DNA of 64,000 nt from Acidobacteriaceae bacterium (GCA_019244055.1 JAFATG010000271.1:24908-88907), one strand, 5' to 3'. Counted from the stretch's first letter, positions 45,101 through 54,300 are shown. A program made the numbers and translations. Notes: generated by a model from the sequence alone, not told the origin.

Positions 45101-45309
45101 GTGAAAAATCTTTCGAGAGGATTGGTGATATCGGTCTCAATGTCCGCAGGCGGCATTCCAGAGTAAAAGGTCGCAACAACTACCGTAGGAATATTGATTG
45201 TTGGAAAGAGATCAACCGGCATGCGCACAATACTCGCTACTCCGATCAAGCAGAGCGCGAGGCAAAGGGCAACAATGAAATAAGGATTGCGAATCGAAAA
45301 AATGGACAT
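42112..45309 (-). CDS. RND-type efflux permease (HAE1/AcrB-like)
   Basis: 1065 residues, 12 TM helices with two large periplasmic loops, the normal AcrB size. MSIFSIRNPYFIVALCLALC starts TM1, FPTINIPTVVVATFYSGMPP is the first loop, FPRTDAGQFTINMKAPTGSR starts the second, and IGVAGSNSILIVDFAHKLEE is TM10. In TM4 the AcrB pair Asp407-Asp408 reads Asp-Asn here (VIDNSVISLEN), which could affect proton relay or reflect a subfamily norm. The protein exports drugs or other compounds by proton antiport with the neighbouring MFP and TolC. Substrate unknown. Confidence 0.93.
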   Translation of the reverse strand: MSIFSIRNPYFIVALCLALCLIGVASIVRMPVDLFPTINIPTVVVATFYSGMPPADIETDITNPLERFFTMAAGVDHMESRSMLGVSLIKVIFQPGSNADTDVTELSNLALADLKRLPPGTLPPVVLKFDASSQPVCLVTVKGKGLTETQLHDFAQFTIRNQIAVVKGATIPPPFGGKYRQVMVYVDPYKLMSRQLSPMDVVSAINRSNLILPAGDVKLGPYDYYVYSNSLVDNMTELNDIPIKTVGDSWVSVKDVGKAQDASAIQYNIVRVDGQKSTYIPIMKQGGDTNTIEVVNGVRQLLTSLYDIPKQLVTNVVFDQSVFVKEAIKTVLHEGLIGLALTSLMILVFLGSPRATTAVLLSIPISALATFIILDLLGATVNTLILGGLALAFSRVIDNSVISLENIYRHLELGEPPMMAAEAGGSEVTLAVLAATLVGVVAFFPVTTLAGVSKFLFSALALSFCLSLFISFAVAMTVIPLFCSRFLKGILHGGHAVEPPEYGGEEGLEHVAKRSLWTRFNEGFNSGFNRVLNLYESWVRRSLRRPGLTVIALTGVFVLSLAIYPFLGVAFFPRTDAGQFTINMKAPTGSRIELTNEYVAKVEDLIRQTVGSDLKMVVSNIGIVPDFSALYTSNAGPYTATVQAALDDDHKVSTFEYMDRVQNAIAEQFPEIRTFVQTGSMVDATLNAGMPAPIDVQVTSRNMRQNYQLAQELGNRVRKLRGVGEIYIPQDVNYPAVRMEIDRVHAGELGLSEKDVVDNVITALNSNAMIAPNYWVDYETGNDYFLTVQYYEHGKPAIHNFLDLTNIPLKAPNLKEPTTLDTVVKLEHTETPTEIDHYQIQRAADVYVTPKGEDLGRVASAIDNIVTSMKVPGNVRVNLRGMVQGMNQSFKSFAQGFILAAMLLYLVLVAQFRSFIDPFLIMLAIPMGFIGVLIILPLTGTTLNVMSLMGVLMLIGVAGSNSILIVDFAHKLEEQNFSVTDAVIAACRVRLRPILMTSLATIIGMLPMALKLGTGSEQYAPMARAIIGGLTSSVILTVFIVPAAYLLVYGKKDRRGTEDAEEARA

Positions 45310-45336
45310 AAAGCCAGAACTTACTAGTCGAGGTCT

Positions 45337-46620
45337 TCAACTCTGACTCTGAAAACTCGCAGCCTCCGTCAGCTTGGGACTGACCAGCTCTCCGGGCCGC
45401 AAGCCGCTCTGGTCGCTGATTACGACTCGATCCCCTTCGTTCAGACCCGAGAGTACCTCGGCATTACTCTCCGTTTGAATACCTAACGTGATCTGGCGAT
45501 CTTGAATTTCGTTAGCTTGATTGACCACCAAGACGGTCGCGTGCCCGCTGCCCTGATTTACCGCCTGAAGGGGAACTACAAGCGCATCCCCTTTTCTATC
45601 GAGCGTAAGCTTCGCTTCTGCATAGAGTCCTGGAATGAGGAGGCCTTGCGGGTTGGGCACGTCGACCTCGGTATGCATAGTGCGGGTCGCTTGCCCGACG
45701 TCTACGGAGAACCGGGCGACCTTACCCGGGAAGTCTCTGTTTAATGAGGATACGTGCACGTTCACCGGGTCACCCATTCGTATGTATCGAACATAGGACT
45801 CCGGAACCGGTATGACGAGGCGAAATCGATCCTCCTCAGACAGCTTGACCAGGGGTAGCGCTTGCGTCGAGTTCGTCCCTCCTTGCATGAGAGTGCCGAA
45901 ATTGGCATACCGTTGAGTTACGACGCCATCGAACGGAGCAGTAATTTTCGAGTAGTCATAAAGCGCCTGATCGTGAGCCATTTTTGATTGGGAAACACTC
46001 AACTGGCTCTGAGCGACCTGAAGCCGTGACTTCGCGGCCTCAACCTGCGCCTCCGCGGCCAGGTCTTTGCCTTGCGCATCATCGACTTCCTGCTGTGCGA
46101 CGAGGCCGGGCTTGCTCTTGGCGACGTTGCTGAGGCGGTCGTATTGCAGGTGCGCAACTTTGTGTTGGGCTTCAATTCGGTTCAACTCGTGTTGCGCATC
46201 CGTCGCTTGGTCCGCCATGCTTTTGATCGCCGCCTGATCTTCTTGCAAGAGAGCCTGAAGCTCCGGGATCTCAAGAACGGCCAAGAGCTGCCCCTTTTTC
46301 ACGTGCGATCCATAGTCGACGTAGAGCTTGGAAACAAAGCCGGATTCCTTCGCGTATACATCGATTTCCTGGAACGGCACGAGCTCGGAGGAGATGGTGA
46401 GATAACGAGCCATTGGCTTTCTGACCACTCTTGCCACGGCCACTGACGGCGCAGACCTTTCAGAAGCGGTTGTGCCTTTCGCTTGTGCATCGTCGGTCTT
46501 CCCGCATGAGGCCAGCAAACCGGTGAGAACCACGGCCACGCTCGCGAACCAGAGAGCCTGATGAACCTTGGAGTGGGGGTGTTGAAGAACAACTGAGGCG
46601 GGAAGGTATTGCTCGTGCAT
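45337..46620 (-). CDS. RND efflux periplasmic adaptor (MFP), lipoprotein
   Basis: 427 residues. The N-terminal hydrophobic segment ends in LTGLLASCGK, a lipobox, so the mature protein is lipid-anchored. The hairpin coiled coil spans about 115-205 (QATDAQHELNRIEAQHKVAH), flanked by a lipoyl-like domain (ESGFVSKLYVDYGSHVKKGQ and APFDGVVTQRYANFGTLMQG) and a beta-barrel domain. It is the adaptor linking permease and TolC. Its ATG overlaps the upstream rraA-like stop codon (TAATG), and the permease follows 27 bases later. Confidence 0.92.
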   Translation of the reverse strand: MHEQYLPASVVLQHPHSKVHQALWFASVAVVLTGLLASCGKTDDAQAKGTTASERSAPSVAVARVVRKPMARYLTISSELVPFQEIDVYAKESGFVSKLYVDYGSHVKKGQLLAVLEIPELQALLQEDQAAIKSMADQATDAQHELNRIEAQHKVAHLQYDRLSNVAKSKPGLVAQQEVDDAQGKDLAAEAQVEAAKSRLQVAQSQLSVSQSKMAHDQALYDYSKITAPFDGVVTQRYANFGTLMQGGTNSTQALPLVKLSEEDRFRLVIPVPESYVRYIRMGDPVNVHVSSLNRDFPGKVARFSVDVGQATRTMHTEVDVPNPQGLLIPGLYAEAKLTLDRKGDALVVPLQAVNQGSGHATVLVVNQANEIQDRQITLGIQTESNAEVLSGLNEGDRVVISDQSGLRPGELVSPKLTEAASFQSQS

Positions 46621-47378
46621 TAGTGAGGATCTCTTTCTGGCAAGCCGTATTTCGCGGAGACATGCTGAATCTTCTCGGATAATTTTTGAAACGAGAACTC
46701 CCTAGACCTGCAGAAATCGATTAGTTCTTTTTCGGTTCTCAACATGTCTTCGGCAACAGGAGGAATTTCTTTGGCAATTGCGAGAGGAACCGAAACAATA
46801 CCATTAAGATCTCCGTGCAGTAAGTCGCCGGGCTGGACTTGCAGACCGCCAATTTCCACTGGCAGACCGAACTCGACCACGTGAGCGTACGAGTGCGACA
46901 CCGAAACATTCCCAGCAAACACCTGCAGACCGGCCGCTTCAACTCCGCGCAAATCGCGTACTGCTCCATTGGTCACGTAGGCAGCACAATCGAGAGCAAC
47001 CGATATACTGGCGTGGATTTCACCGAACAAAGCGCCAAGGCCAGGCGTGTGATCAACATCTTCCGCAACGATAAAACGAGGAGCGGGAATACTGAGCACG
47101 TAGGACCACCAGTCCAAACGCTCGTAATAGCAGCGGCCCCCAATAGGCGTGGACGAAGAACGAATTCTCGCTGTTACTGCGTACCCCACTCGCGGCGGTA
47201 GCTGCGGGAAAATGCAGTGTACTGATCCATTTACAAAGCCCTCATTCCGCGTCCGCACTCGAAAGTGCTCAATAGCGTTTGAAATCGCGCAGGAGTCAAA
47301 ACGCTGGAGCGCAGTCAACGTCTTTTCAGAGATTGCTTGTACATGGGAGTGTCTCAACTCGTCACCCTCAAGAGCCAT
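46620..47378 (-). CDS. RraA-like protein at the head of the RND efflux operon
   Basis: 252 residues of the RraA / HMG aldolase superfamily. The core reads FGEIHASISVALDCAAYVTN then GAVRDLRGVEAAGLQVFAGN, the full G-E-I and G-x-V-R-D signature, and PGDLLHGDLNGIVSVPLAIA at the end. Its stop overlaps the MFP start by one base, so it is firmly in the operon. RraA family members include catabolic aldolases and RNase E inhibitors; why one sits in front of an efflux pump is unclear. It could act on the pump's substrate or in RNA control. Confidence 0.85.
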   Translation of the reverse strand: MALEGDELRHSHVQAISEKTLTALQRFDSCAISNAIEHFRVRTRNEGFVNGSVHCIFPQLPPRVGYAVTARIRSSSTPIGGRCYYERLDWWSYVLSIPAPRFIVAEDVDHTPGLGALFGEIHASISVALDCAAYVTNGAVRDLRGVEAAGLQVFAGNVSVSHSYAHVVEFGLPVEIGGLQVQPGDLLHGDLNGIVSVPLAIAKEIPPVAEDMLRTEKELIDFCRSREFSFQKLSEKIQHVSAKYGLPERDPH

Positions 47379-47629
47379 TTCTGGCAGCGCGAGTTAACGA
47401 CAAGGCGCAAATACGTACATTAACCGCACACAAATCCAATGTAAGGACTTGGAGAGTGTTGCGCCATACCCTGCGGAAGGGATTCTTTCCGCCTGCGCGG
47501 CGGTAGGCGGCTCGTTGCTAATGATGCATGCGGCGGGCGAGCATCTAGCGTGCAGTTCTATCGAAAATACCGCGGGGCAGGGATGTTCTCCGGCGCGTGA
47601 AGCCGCTAACATGCCTCTATCGCTCACGT

Positions 47630-48259
47630 ATGGAGCCCATCCGCGTCCTCCTGGCCAATTCGCATCCGCTTATTCGAAACAACCTGCGGCTATTGCTCGA
47701 GCGGGAACAGGACTTTTTGATCGTCGGAGAAGCGGCCAACGGCCGGGAAGCAGTGGTTCTGACAGATTACAGGCATCCTGATGTCGTGCTGCTCGATATC
47801 CACCTTCCGTACGTGGACGGACTTGCCGCGGCACGCGAGATCTCTTCAAGAAACAAACGAGCAGGCATCGTCTTCGTCACAGCGAATCCGGACCTGGAAT
47901 ACGCTTCTGAGTCCTTCAAGGCGGGAGGCCGAGGATATGTGCTCGCCGATTCAGCGCAGGTGGAGCTGGCTCGCGCAGTAAGGGTGGTTGCCCGAGGGGG
48001 CAGTTTTCTAAGTCCGATCATAGCGGCGCAACTGATCGAAGATTACGAACGGAGACATCTTGGCGATGAGAAGCGCACCTCTGTTCGCGACAGGCAATTG
48101 GTTCGGCTGCTAGCCGAAGGATACGACGAGGGTGAAATAGCGCGGCATCTCAATTCTTGCGTTGAGTTCATCAGACACGATTGCCAGAATGTGAAGAGAT
48201 TACTGCTCGAGGCCGGTATGCCGGAAATTACCCAGCACGCAAGATCACGAGTAACTTAG
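47630..48259 (+). CDS. Orphan response regulator with degenerate receiver domain
   Basis: 209 residues. The ATG at 47630 aligns with the family start (MEPIRVLLANSH); an upstream ATG adds 11 residues. The phospho-acceptor Asp56 (DVVLLDIHLP) and Thr84 are kept, but the acidic pair is Asn10-Ser11 instead of Asp-Asp, and the conserved Lys is Ala106 (GYVLADSAQ). So Mg2+-dependent phosphorylation is doubtful. The C-terminal LuxR-like HTH is also poor (SVRDRQLVRLLAEGYDEGEI, then HLNSCVEFIRHDCQNVKRLL). No kinase is adjacent. It may work phosphorylation-independently or be decaying. The stop overlaps the convergent Gfo gene by 4 bases. Confidence 0.82.
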   Translation: MEPIRVLLANSHPLIRNNLRLLLEREQDFLIVGEAANGREAVVLTDYRHPDVVLLDIHLPYVDGLAAAREISSRNKRAGIVFVTANPDLEYASESFKAGGRGYVLADSAQVELARAVRVVARGGSFLSPIIAAQLIEDYERRHLGDEKRTSVRDRQLVRLLAEGYDEGEIARHLNSCVEFIRHDCQNVKRLLLEAGMPEITQHARSRVT

Positions 48260-49605
48260 ACGGTCGCGGCGTCGGGATGGATCAAAGGGCTCCTATAATT
48301 CCTGCGTAATAACAGATTCGCCTCTTCGTCATTTACAACTTCCTGCTGTTGCGGATCCCAAGTGAGCGTGCGGCCAAGCCGGAGGGCATTATTCCCGAGA
48401 ATGCACGAGGCGGTTGAAATATAGCCCTCCTCAATATCGGAAACCGGTCTGCCTCTATTGTCGATCGCTTGCAGAAAGTTCTCCATGTGATAACGCACAG
48501 CCGGGGCGACGTGCCGTTCCAAATCTTTCTCCGTCCGATCCTCAGGATAACGGTCTAACTCATACGTTACATCGCGATGCGCGGTCTGCTTTCCGTCTTC
48601 TGACGAATAATCATAACTATAAACGCTGACTTTCAATGTCCCTTTGTCGCCATAGAAAGTGGCCCCCCACGGATAGTTGGGATCGGCTGATTCACCCCAC
48701 GAACGGTGCTGCCAGACCACGCGTAAGTTCCGGTAGTCGAACGTCACCGTCTGAGTGTCGGTGATATTAGCCTTACTTGCCTTATCGACTAGAATGCCGC
48801 CCGTGGAGGCGACACGGGTGGGCCAGCCCAGGTGCAACATCCATCGCGTCATATCGAACATGTGTACGCACATGTCGCCGACGATCCCATTGCCATACTC
48901 CATGAACGCCCGCCATCTCCGCGGGTGTACCAGTTCGTTGTATGGACGCATAGGCGCGGGACCAGTCCAAAAATCGTAATCCAGGTTGGGCGGAGGAGTC
49001 GTGTCCGGTGGATTCTCAGTCGCGCGCATGTGATAGTAGCAATAAATCTCGACCAGCGCGATGTCGCCGAGCTTGCCCGAGTCAATGTACCGCTCCTTCG
49101 CCTCAACGATATGAGGCGTGCTCCGCCGCTGCAATCCGACCTGCACGACCCGGTTGTGTTTGCGGGCGGCAGCTAACATCGCTTGGCCTTCGGCGACATC
49201 CACGCTAATCGGTTTTTGAACGTAGATGTCGACGCCCGATTTCGCCGCCTCAATCATGGCCAGCGCGTGCCAGTGATCAGGAGTGGCGATCAGCACGATA
49301 TCGAGATCATGGGCTCCGAGCATTTCCCGGTAATCGTGATACGTGCGGGGCGTCTTCTTGGAAGCTTGCCGCGAAGCCACAATGCTGGCTGCTTCCGCGA
49401 CCATATTGCGGTCGACATCGCACAGCGATACGACTTCAACGGGGGAAATCTGAATCAAGCGGAGCAGGTCAATCTTTCCGTACCAGCCGCAGCCGATCAG
49501 GCCAACTCTTCTATGCTTCTGATCGTCGAATGCGGCCGAATATGCGCCTAATGCGCCGAGCGTAAGCCCCGCGCCTGCCGTTTGCAGGAATTGTCTCCGG
49601 ATCAT
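48256..49605 (-). CDS. Tat-exported Gfo/Idh/MocA-family oxidoreductase
   Basis: 449 residues. The N-terminal MIRRQFLQTAGAGLTLGALG is a Tat signal. The NAD(P)-binding region is VGLIGCGWYGKIDLLRLIQI, and ATPDHWHALAMIEAAKSGVD is the typical family core. The usual E-K-P is Gln-Lys-Pro here (IYVQKPIS). GNGIVGDMCVHMFDMTRWML is the C-terminal barrel motif with the conserved His. It starts with an ATGA overlap behind the malectin gene, so the two are co-translated. Family members act on sugars, often as cofactor-bound redox enzymes in the periplasm. The substrate is unknown. Confidence 0.9.
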   Translation of the reverse strand: MIRRQFLQTAGAGLTLGALGAYSAAFDDQKHRRVGLIGCGWYGKIDLLRLIQISPVEVVSLCDVDRNMVAEAASIVASRQASKKTPRTYHDYREMLGAHDLDIVLIATPDHWHALAMIEAAKSGVDIYVQKPISVDVAEGQAMLAAARKHNRVVQVGLQRRSTPHIVEAKERYIDSGKLGDIALVEIYCYYHMRATENPPDTTPPPNLDYDFWTGPAPMRPYNELVHPRRWRAFMEYGNGIVGDMCVHMFDMTRWMLHLGWPTRVASTGGILVDKASKANITDTQTVTFDYRNLRVVWQHRSWGESADPNYPWGATFYGDKGTLKVSVYSYDYSSEDGKQTAHRDVTYELDRYPEDRTEKDLERHVAPAVRYHMENFLQAIDNRGRPVSDIEEGYISTASCILGNNALRLGRTLTWDPQQQEVVNDEEANLLLRRNYRSPLIHPDAATV

Positions 49606-51203
49606 TGTTCCAGTCTATTGCGCTGCTTCGCATTGTCGGTGCTCACGACCTCAATTGCGTTCACTTCTGCATAGTTCTTTAGGGGCACAAACTCCAGCAC
49701 AAGGACTCCCTGCGCGTTGGGCTCGATGTCGTTGAAAATCTTCTCGAGCCCACGGTAGGAGCCGCCCGCCTCTTTTGCAACTTCGAAATTCCTGAGCAGA
49801 GCAATGCCATTCGCGAAAACATTGAAGAGCCGTGCTCCATTCAGGGGCTGAGCGGCTCCGGGCGTTCCAAACCAGGTCTCCGCAAAATGAAGCGTGAGGC
49901 GATACTTTCCCGGTGCAAGCGGAATTCGATAGGAAAAGTTACCGTAGCGTTCGCCCTGGAAGAGTACTTTACCGTCAATGTTGGCCACGCTCTTCGCGCG
50001 AAACACAGGCGTACCGCCCAGAAAGAACTCGTCGGCAGACCAGATGTGTCCTTCCGAATCGGTCACGGGGATCGGTTGCGCAACAATGCGGACCGGCCGG
50101 AGGCAGCCAGGAGCCGTAGAGAGGATTTCCATTGCGTTCAGCAACCCGGGACCAGTGAGAGGACTAAACGTGAGGTGAAGCCGGCCATCGGCTGCGGGCG
50201 AAATGTCTTTGAAGACGCGTCCGTGGAATCGATTTGGGCCGCCGGCATCAGCTAGCGGATCCAGAGTCGGAATACGAACCCTGCCGTTGATCGTCACACC
50301 GAATGAGCGGGTACCGTCGCCGCCACCCCGGGGATTACCAGAGCCGTATTCCGTCTCCGCGAAGTACAGGTGCAGTTCATACGTGCCCTGGCGAAGCGGG
50401 ATGTCGTAACGAAAGGTGCCTGATCGCTGCGATCTCAGCAGGTGTGGATCGGGCTGTCCTTGAATAAAACTTTGCGGCGGGATTGGCGACGACTGTCCGC
50501 CGGTGAAATAGCTGTCGGGACTCCATGCATGGCCTTGGCCATCCGTGAACGGCGGCCCATGATAGCCAGCCAGCATGCGGTACTCCATGGGGACCGGCTC
50601 AGTGAAGGAACCACTCCAAGTTTCGGGCCCCGCAACCAATTTCGAAGCTGCGTGCCGATGGAAGGCAAGTACGGCGGCTGCTACGGCAAAACCGACCAGA
50701 GCGAAAGAGAATACTGCCACCCAGTTCCTGGGTCGCTCTTTGGCAGAGACGGGTGCTTCAACTGGAGACGCAACTGCTGGCGCTTGAAAAATTTCGACCT
50801 TGGCGAATCCGGATTCGGTGCCAGCTTGCGGCGCCTCCTCCGGAACTGATACCGGTTCCTTGGGCAATTCCTGCAAAACGAACTGCGGCACGTACTGGCC
50901 GTTCGGTATAACTATTTGGATCGGATGGCTGGCGCCCGGACCCTTGTAGTAACCCTGAAGACGCTTACGAAGCCGATGTGCCTCGACACGTACAATCGAG
51001 TCCTTCTTCGAATCGAAGGCCGGCGGCCGGTTGAGCGCCTCAACGGCAATGCTGTATTCCTTGATCGCCGCACCCTGCCCTTCAAAATATCGGGAGCAAA
51101 CGTAACGAAAGAAGCTTTCCAATAAGGGAGCGCGCTGAAAGATCCCCGAATCGAGAACAGCCGCCACCTCGGCCTGTTCTTCGCGCAAGGGCGTGAACTG
51201 CAT
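49602..51203 (-). CDS. Malectin-domain membrane protein with acidobacterial N-terminal domain
   Basis: 533 residues. Residues 1-115 form a conserved charged domain with IKEYSIAVEALNRPPAF and KKDSIVRVEAHRLRKRLQGY, which is basic and helical, consistent with a DNA- or protein-binding head. One TM helix follows at about 165-185 (VAVFSFALVGFAVAAAVLAF). Two malectin-type domains then follow outside: SFIQGQPDPHLLRSQRSGTF with YELHLYFAETEYGSGNP, and VLFQGERYGNFSYRIPLA with YRLTLHFAETWFGTPG. Malectin domains bind sugars. The layout suggests a membrane-bound carbohydrate sensor, with the adjacent Gfo oxidoreductase as a partner. Confidence 0.8.
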   Translation of the reverse strand: MQFTPLREEQAEVAAVLDSGIFQRAPLLESFFRYVCSRYFEGQGAAIKEYSIAVEALNRPPAFDSKKDSIVRVEAHRLRKRLQGYYKGPGASHPIQIVIPNGQYVPQFVLQELPKEPVSVPEEAPQAGTESGFAKVEIFQAPAVASPVEAPVSAKERPRNWVAVFSFALVGFAVAAAVLAFHRHAASKLVAGPETWSGSFTEPVPMEYRMLAGYHGPPFTDGQGHAWSPDSYFTGGQSSPIPPQSFIQGQPDPHLLRSQRSGTFRYDIPLRQGTYELHLYFAETEYGSGNPRGGGDGTRSFGVTINGRVRIPTLDPLADAGGPNRFHGRVFKDISPAADGRLHLTFSPLTGPGLLNAMEILSTAPGCLRPVRIVAQPIPVTDSEGHIWSADEFFLGGTPVFRAKSVANIDGKVLFQGERYGNFSYRIPLAPGKYRLTLHFAETWFGTPGAAQPLNGARLFNVFANGIALLRNFEVAKEAGGSYRGLEKIFNDIEPNAQGVLVLEFVPLKNYAEVNAIEVVSTDNAKQRNRLEQ

Positions 51204-51212
51204 ATTTTGCGC

Positions 51213-51218
51213 AGTATA
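51213..51218 (-). promoter_or_regulatory. Probable -10 box of the malectin gene (near-leaderless mRNA)
   Basis: The minus strand has TATACT here, 9 bases before the ATG at 51203, so transcription would start only 0-3 bases before the start codon. No good -35 is visible, so an activator may be needed; the CGTTAACG boxes lie just upstream. Confidence 0.45.
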
Positions 51219-51242
51219 TCAGAAATTATGGTCCCCCTCATT

Positions 51243-51292
51243 GCGTTAACGTTGTCCAACATCCTGAAAACACTAGCCCTCAGGCGTTAACG
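51243..51292. promoter_or_regulatory. Pair of GCGTTAACG palindromic boxes between divergent genes
   Basis: GCGTTAACG occurs at 51243-51251 and 51284-51292, 41 bases apart (about four helical turns), each containing the palindrome CGTTAACG. They lie between the divergent malectin and TonB-receptor promoters and could bind one regulator that controls both. The regulator is unknown. Confidence 0.5.
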
Positions 51293-51323
51293 TGCCGGGT
51301 AACTACAACTAACGGTGGGGTTC

Positions 51324-51353
51324 TTGATAGTCCCTTCCGTTTATCTCTATACT
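51324..51353 (+). promoter_or_regulatory. Sigma-70 promoter of the TonB receptor
   Basis: TTGATA at 51324-51329 and TATACT at 51348-51353 with an 18-base spacer. Transcription would start near 51360. This excludes a GTG at 51355 and supports the ATG at 51388 as the start of the receptor. Confidence 0.7.
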
Positions 51354-51387
51354 CGTGAAAACTGCAGTTCGTTGCGGAAAGGGTTCC

Positions 51388-54300
51388 ATGTCGAAAATTC
51401 GTGCGGTTGTAGTCGGGTTCGCGTTGGTCGGCTTAGTCGCCGGCAGCCTGTGGGCGCAGGCCATCTTTGCGACGTTAACGGGCGTTGTGACCGATCCCTC
51501 AGGAGCGGTCGTCGCAAACGCCAAGGTTACTCTCCGGGACGCCCAATCCGGTTCCTCCCGTGAGACGGTAACCGACAACTCTGGCTACTACACCTTCGCG
51601 TCCGTTCCGGTTGGAACCTACGTTCTGACTATCGAGGCGGCAGGTTTCCAGGGTTTCAAAGTGGAAGGCGTCGCTCTCGGCGGTGGTGAGAAGCGCAACG
51701 TTAACGCGTCGATGCAAGTTGGCAACACCAACCAGACGGTCGAGGTCGTGGGTGCCGCGGACATCGTCACCCCCGTCGATTCCGGTGCGAAATCAGACAT
51801 CCTGACCACCAAGGAATTGGAAAACTACGTGCAAGTCGGGAGCAACGCCGCCGAGTACATCAAGATCATGCCGGGTTTTGGCAATCAGAACGGCACCTCC
51901 AATAAAGCCAACTACACCGGTCAAGTTATTGGAATTAACGCGAACGGCGATGCCGGGAGCCAGAGCCCGTTGAACGACGCTTTCAGCTACAATGGCCTGC
52001 CCGGAAATACTCTGGATATCGTCGCCGACGGCGCGCACGTCTCCGATCCAGGCTGCAATTGCGATACCCCGGTAAACCCCAACTCCGATTTCATCCAGGA
52101 GTTCAGAATTCTCGCCTCGAACTTCAGCGCAGAAGAGCAGAAGGGCCCGATGGTCATTACGACCGTTACCAAATCAGGGGGCGCGCAGTTCCACGGTAAT
52201 GCGTTCTTTTCCGCCAGGAATTACGTGTTGAACTCCAACGATGCCCTATTCAACGCTGAAGGCCAACAGCAGCCGCACAATAAATATTACTATCCCGGCG
52301 GCAGCCTGGGAGGTCCGGTCCTGATTCCTTGGACCCACTTTAATCACAATCGCGATAAGCTCTTCTTCTTCACCGGCTACGAATATTTTTATCAGGTCCT
52401 GGATACCGGCTTGTTGCGTGCGACAGTTCCTACGCCGGGAATGTTGAACGGTGATTTTTCGCCGGCTGAAGTCGCAAAAGAGGGCAACATTACCGCCTCG
52501 GGTAAAGCTCCGGGACAGGTAAATCAAACAAAGTTCCCAGGCGGACAAATTCCGGCTTCGATGATTGATCCCAGTATGGTGGCGCTGATGAAGCTCTATC
52601 CCGCACCCAATGCGGATCCGAACGCCACCGGCGGCTACAACTATGTGCAGTCGGAAATCTTCAACCAGAACAACTACCAATGGGTCTCGCGCGTAGACTA
52701 CAACATCAGTGACAACACGAAACTGTTTGTCCGATATAATATGCAACGCGAGACGCAGCAGTTCCCAGTAGGCCTGTGGTGGCGCAATGGCAGCCAGGTT
52801 CCCTACCCGACACCGATCGAAGGTTTAAATCGTTCCGACTCCGTGACAGGATCATTGACCCACGTTTTCAGCCCGACGATGACGAACGAGGTCGTGATGG
52901 CCTACACGTTCGTCGGGTTCCCGAACGTGTTTAAAGATCCGGCCAAGGTCGATCCCAAGAATGTCGGCTTCACCGATCCGCTACTGTTCAAAAACAACGT
53001 TCCCCAGATTCCGTCTTTCGGTCAGTTCGGCGGTGAAGCCGCGCTCATTTTCAATCCGGGTGGCTTCGAGGCCGGCGGTCCTAGTTCCGGACTCTATGCG
53101 AACAAGTACATGCCCAGCGTCAGCGACACGCTTACTAAAGTCTGGGGTACTCATACCGTCAAGGGTGGCTTCTTTTATGAATGGATCAAGAACGCGCAGC
53201 CGGCCAACAACTTCACGAACGGCGAAATGATATTCGATCCGAACGGCAACTCGTATACGACCGGCAACCCCTATGCCGACGAGCTGACCGGTAACCTGAA
53301 CAGTTTCACGCAGACGAATTTCAACCGCATCAATGACATCTCCTACAACACGTACGAAGGTTTTGTCCAGGATTCGTGGAAACTTAACCCAAGAGTGACT
53401 CTGGAACTCGGGTTGCGAATGACCCATTTCACGCCTTGGACTGATCGTGAGGGGTTCGGTTATTCGATCTTTATCCCCTCGCAATACGCAGGATCGAGTT
53501 GCACTTCAGCACCGACCTTCTGCGGATTCCAGTGGCACGCACGTGATTCGTCAGTTCCGCTTGGAGGGTTCCCAACGAGAACGCTTTTTTGGCAACCGCG
53601 TGTCGGTGTTGCCTATGATCTCACCGGGAGAGGTAACACTGTGTTGCGAGGAGGCTGGGGCAGGTTCTATTATCACTCCGGCCAGTTCACGAGTGGCCTT
53701 GATACCTCCGCGGGCTCAGAGTCGGTGACTTTGACTCCAAGCAATATAAACGCTGCGTTGCTCGTGAAAAATCTCGGAGTTATACCCTTTACTGCCGCCC
53801 CGCCTACTCCGGCGGCGGTTGATAGTAACGATGATAGACAGCCGTACACCGATAGCTACAGCGTTACGATTTCGCAGCGCCTGCCATGGGCCAGTTTGCT
53901 CGAAGTAGCCTACGTCGGCAACCGGAGTGAGGATTTGCAAAGTAACGGCGGATACGGCAGCAATATCAACCTGGTCCCCGTTGGGGCATTGTTCGGTCAG
54001 CCCAATCCAGGTACCGCCAACGCGAATAACTTCCGACCGTTCCTAGGCTACGGCGACCTTAACTTGGCCACCAATAACCTGCACGCGAACTACAACGCGC
54101 TGCAGGTGAAGTTCCTGCGCCAGAAAAACCGCTACACGATCAGCGCGAACTACACCTACGGTAAGGCGCTCGGCATCGTAAGTCCGGGCAACACTACTCT
54201 CGGTTCTGTTGGGGCGACCCTTGATCCGTTCAACCTCGATCAGAACTATGGTGTTCAACCGGGCGATCGCCGCCATATCTTCAATGCCGCCTACTCGGTC

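Noticed and set aside
51472..51705. Further GTTAACG sequences inside the TonB receptor gene
   Set aside because: They are within codons of conserved residues and are not paired like the two upstream boxes.
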